Assembly (NCBI GenBank): GCA_040514355.1
Contig: JBEVCF010000084.1
Location: 1 to 7,704, forward strand
Length of the DNA stretch: 7,704 bases
Reading direction: 5' to 3'
Origin: Opacimonas sp040514355
GTDB lineage: Bacteria; Pseudomonadota; Gammaproteobacteria; Enterobacterales; Alteromonadaceae
The notes under the pieces are model-generated. The model did no database searches, was not told the origin of the DNA, and saw nothing but the letters and a program-made list of their open reading frames with translations. Below, piece after piece: positions 6,686 to 7,704 of this stretch. The position numbers were made by a program, and so were the translations under genes. The stretch's first letter is position 1. Each line of letters opens with the position of its first letter.

Positions 6686-7704
6686 CTATTCTCCGTCGCG
6701 ATTCAGTACTTTTACCGTTGAGCCATTACGCACGCGCAGTGTGCCTTGCACGATGACCTCTTCCCCAGCATTTAAGCCGCCTAAAATTTGGACTTTTCCG
6801 GGTTGTCTGGCACCGATTTGTACGGCTTTTTGCACCACTTTATCCGCTTCAACAACGTACACGTATTGTTTGTCTTCGATTGGCACTAAGGCTTTCTCGT
6901 CCAACACTAAAGTGTCTAATAGCGCTTTTTGCAATGTTACAGTCAGCAGCATGCCTGGCTTGATTTTGTTGTCCGCGTTGTCGATCTTGGTCCGTACTGC
7001 AATCGACCGTGTTACGGGATCCACGCGAGAATCCACACTAAAAATCTCACCGTTAAAGGTCTCTCCAGGATAAGCGACAGAGCTTGCAAACACCTTCTGC
7101 CCTACGCTCAACGAAGGCAGATGACGCTCAGCCACCGCAAAATCCAATTTGATGGTCGCAATATCATCTAACGTAGTGAGCATTTGTCCCGCACGTACAT
7201 ACGCCCCCACACTGATATTGCGTTGCCCTAATACGCCTGAAAAAGGCGCTTTAATTTGGGTTTCAGCTAAATTCGCACGCACGACTTCCAATTGAGCATT
7301 GAGCGCTTCGACTCGGGCTTTTTGTTCATCGAGTCGTTGCTTGGAGGCGACATTGGATGTGGCAAGATTTTCGATACGTTGTAATTGGCGCTCGGCTTCA
7401 CCAAGATTGGTAAGGATCTCATTCACACGAGCGCGTTGTTGACGGTCATTAAGTTGAATAAGTACCTGTCCCGCCTCGACTTGTTGACCATCTTCAAAAT
7501 TAATTTCAGTCACAACTTCAGCAATGCGAGCACTCAGATCAATCGATTCATTCGCTTTGGCTGTGCCTAAAGCTTCAATCGTGATCGCAAACGGTTGTTG
7601 GCTGAGGATCTCTGTTATAACAGGTGTCGCGCCGCCACCACGGCGCTGTTGCTGAGCCTCTTTCGGCAAGTTCAGATATACCACCACGGCAATCAAAATA
7701 ATGA
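6686..7704 (-). CDS. RND periplasmic adaptor (membrane-fusion protein), N-terminus cut by window
   Basis: Open from the window edge to a TAG at 6686-6688, with at least 338 residues visible. The frame has no ATG start: the first candidate is a TTG at 7694-7696 inside a hydrophobic run (IILIAVVVYLNL), which is more likely an ordinary Leu codon in an N-terminal membrane anchor or signal sequence. Counting from that codon, a lipoyl half-motif is at 56-84 (INFEDGQQVEAGQVLIQL), followed by a coiled-coil hairpin at about 85-141 rich in Q, E, L and R. The second lipoyl half is at 143-176 (IKAPFSGVLGQRNISVGAYV), a beta-barrel domain at about 178-256 (VDPVTRSIAVRTKI), and a membrane-proximal domain to the end. 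This is the standard HlyD/AcrA-type order. It bridges the RND pump encoded one base downstream to an outer-membrane channel not present here. No lipobox cysteine is seen in the visible part. Confidence 0.94.
   Translation of the reverse strand, partial: IILIAVVVYLNLPKEAQQQRRGGGATPVITEILSQQPFAITIEALGTAKANESIDLSARIAEVVTEINFEDGQQVEAGQVLIQLNDRQQRARVNEILTNLGEAERQLQRIENLATSNVASKQRLDEQKARVEALNAQLEVVRANLAETQIKAPFSGVLGQRNISVGAYVRAGQMLTTLDDIATIKLDFAVAERHLPSLSVGQKVFASSVAYPGETFNGEIFSVDSRVDPVTRSIAVRTKIDNADNKIKPGMLLTVTLQKALLDTLVLDEKALVPIEDKQYVYVVEADKVVQKAVQIGARQPGKVQILGGLNAGEEVIVQGTLRVRNGSTVKVLNRDGE
6691..6694 (-). promoter_or_regulatory. Shine-Dalgarno of the RND pump gene
   Basis: GGAG in the final codons of the adaptor gene, six bases before the pump ATG at 6684. 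With only one base between the adaptor stop and the pump start, translation of the two is probably coupled. Confidence 0.7.

Noticed and set aside
7694..7696. TTG as the start codon of the adaptor gene
   Set aside because: The hydrophobic frame continues upstream to the window edge with no stop, and a TTG inside a membrane helix is more simply an internal Leu codon; the true start lies outside the window.
1..7704. CRISPR arrays, tRNA or rRNA genes, transposase or insertion-sequence ends
   Set aside because: No regularly spaced direct repeats, no cloverleaf or rRNA-like sequence, and no transposase motifs were seen on either strand.

Overview
The window suggests a gammaproteobacterium of moderate GC, perhaps a marine Alteromonadales-like organism. 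This rests on the style of the RND pump and of the Rhs core (NNPLAGTDPSGY type) and is a low-confidence guess; nothing here fixes the genus. Every supported gene lies on the minus strand, so the transcription order runs from position 7704 down to 1.

Region 1 (7704 to 3574) is an efflux operon. A periplasmic membrane-fusion (adaptor) protein, cut by the window edge at its N-terminus, is followed after one base by a complete 1036-residue HAE1-type RND transporter. No outer-membrane channel gene is visible. A two-part inverted repeat (3524-3567) follows the transporter stop codon and may end the operon.

Region 2 (about 3510 to 386) is a polymorphic-toxin locus. It holds an Rhs/YD-repeat protein without its normal N-terminal part, a conserved Rhs core ending near residue 638, a hydrophobic pre-toxin region, and a C-terminal tip of about 100 residues that resembles small BECR-fold ribonuclease toxins. 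An acidic 79-residue protein starts 2 bases after the toxin stop and is the likely immunity protein. Upstream of the first usable Rhs ATG the frame is broken. Rhs-like sequence continues in another frame for a short distance and then stops resembling coding sequence, so this looks like a 5'-truncated or orphan Rhs gene. The core is GC-rich, while the tip and immunity gene are AT-rich, as expected for exchanged toxin cassettes.

Region 3 (401 to 1) looks empty at first but is not. It contains a small protein-like reading frame broken by one frameshift in a short TA run (137-401). After it comes the beginning of a small membrane protein with a strong Shine-Dalgarno (108 to the window edge). Both may be further accessory cassette genes downstream of the toxin/immunity pair.
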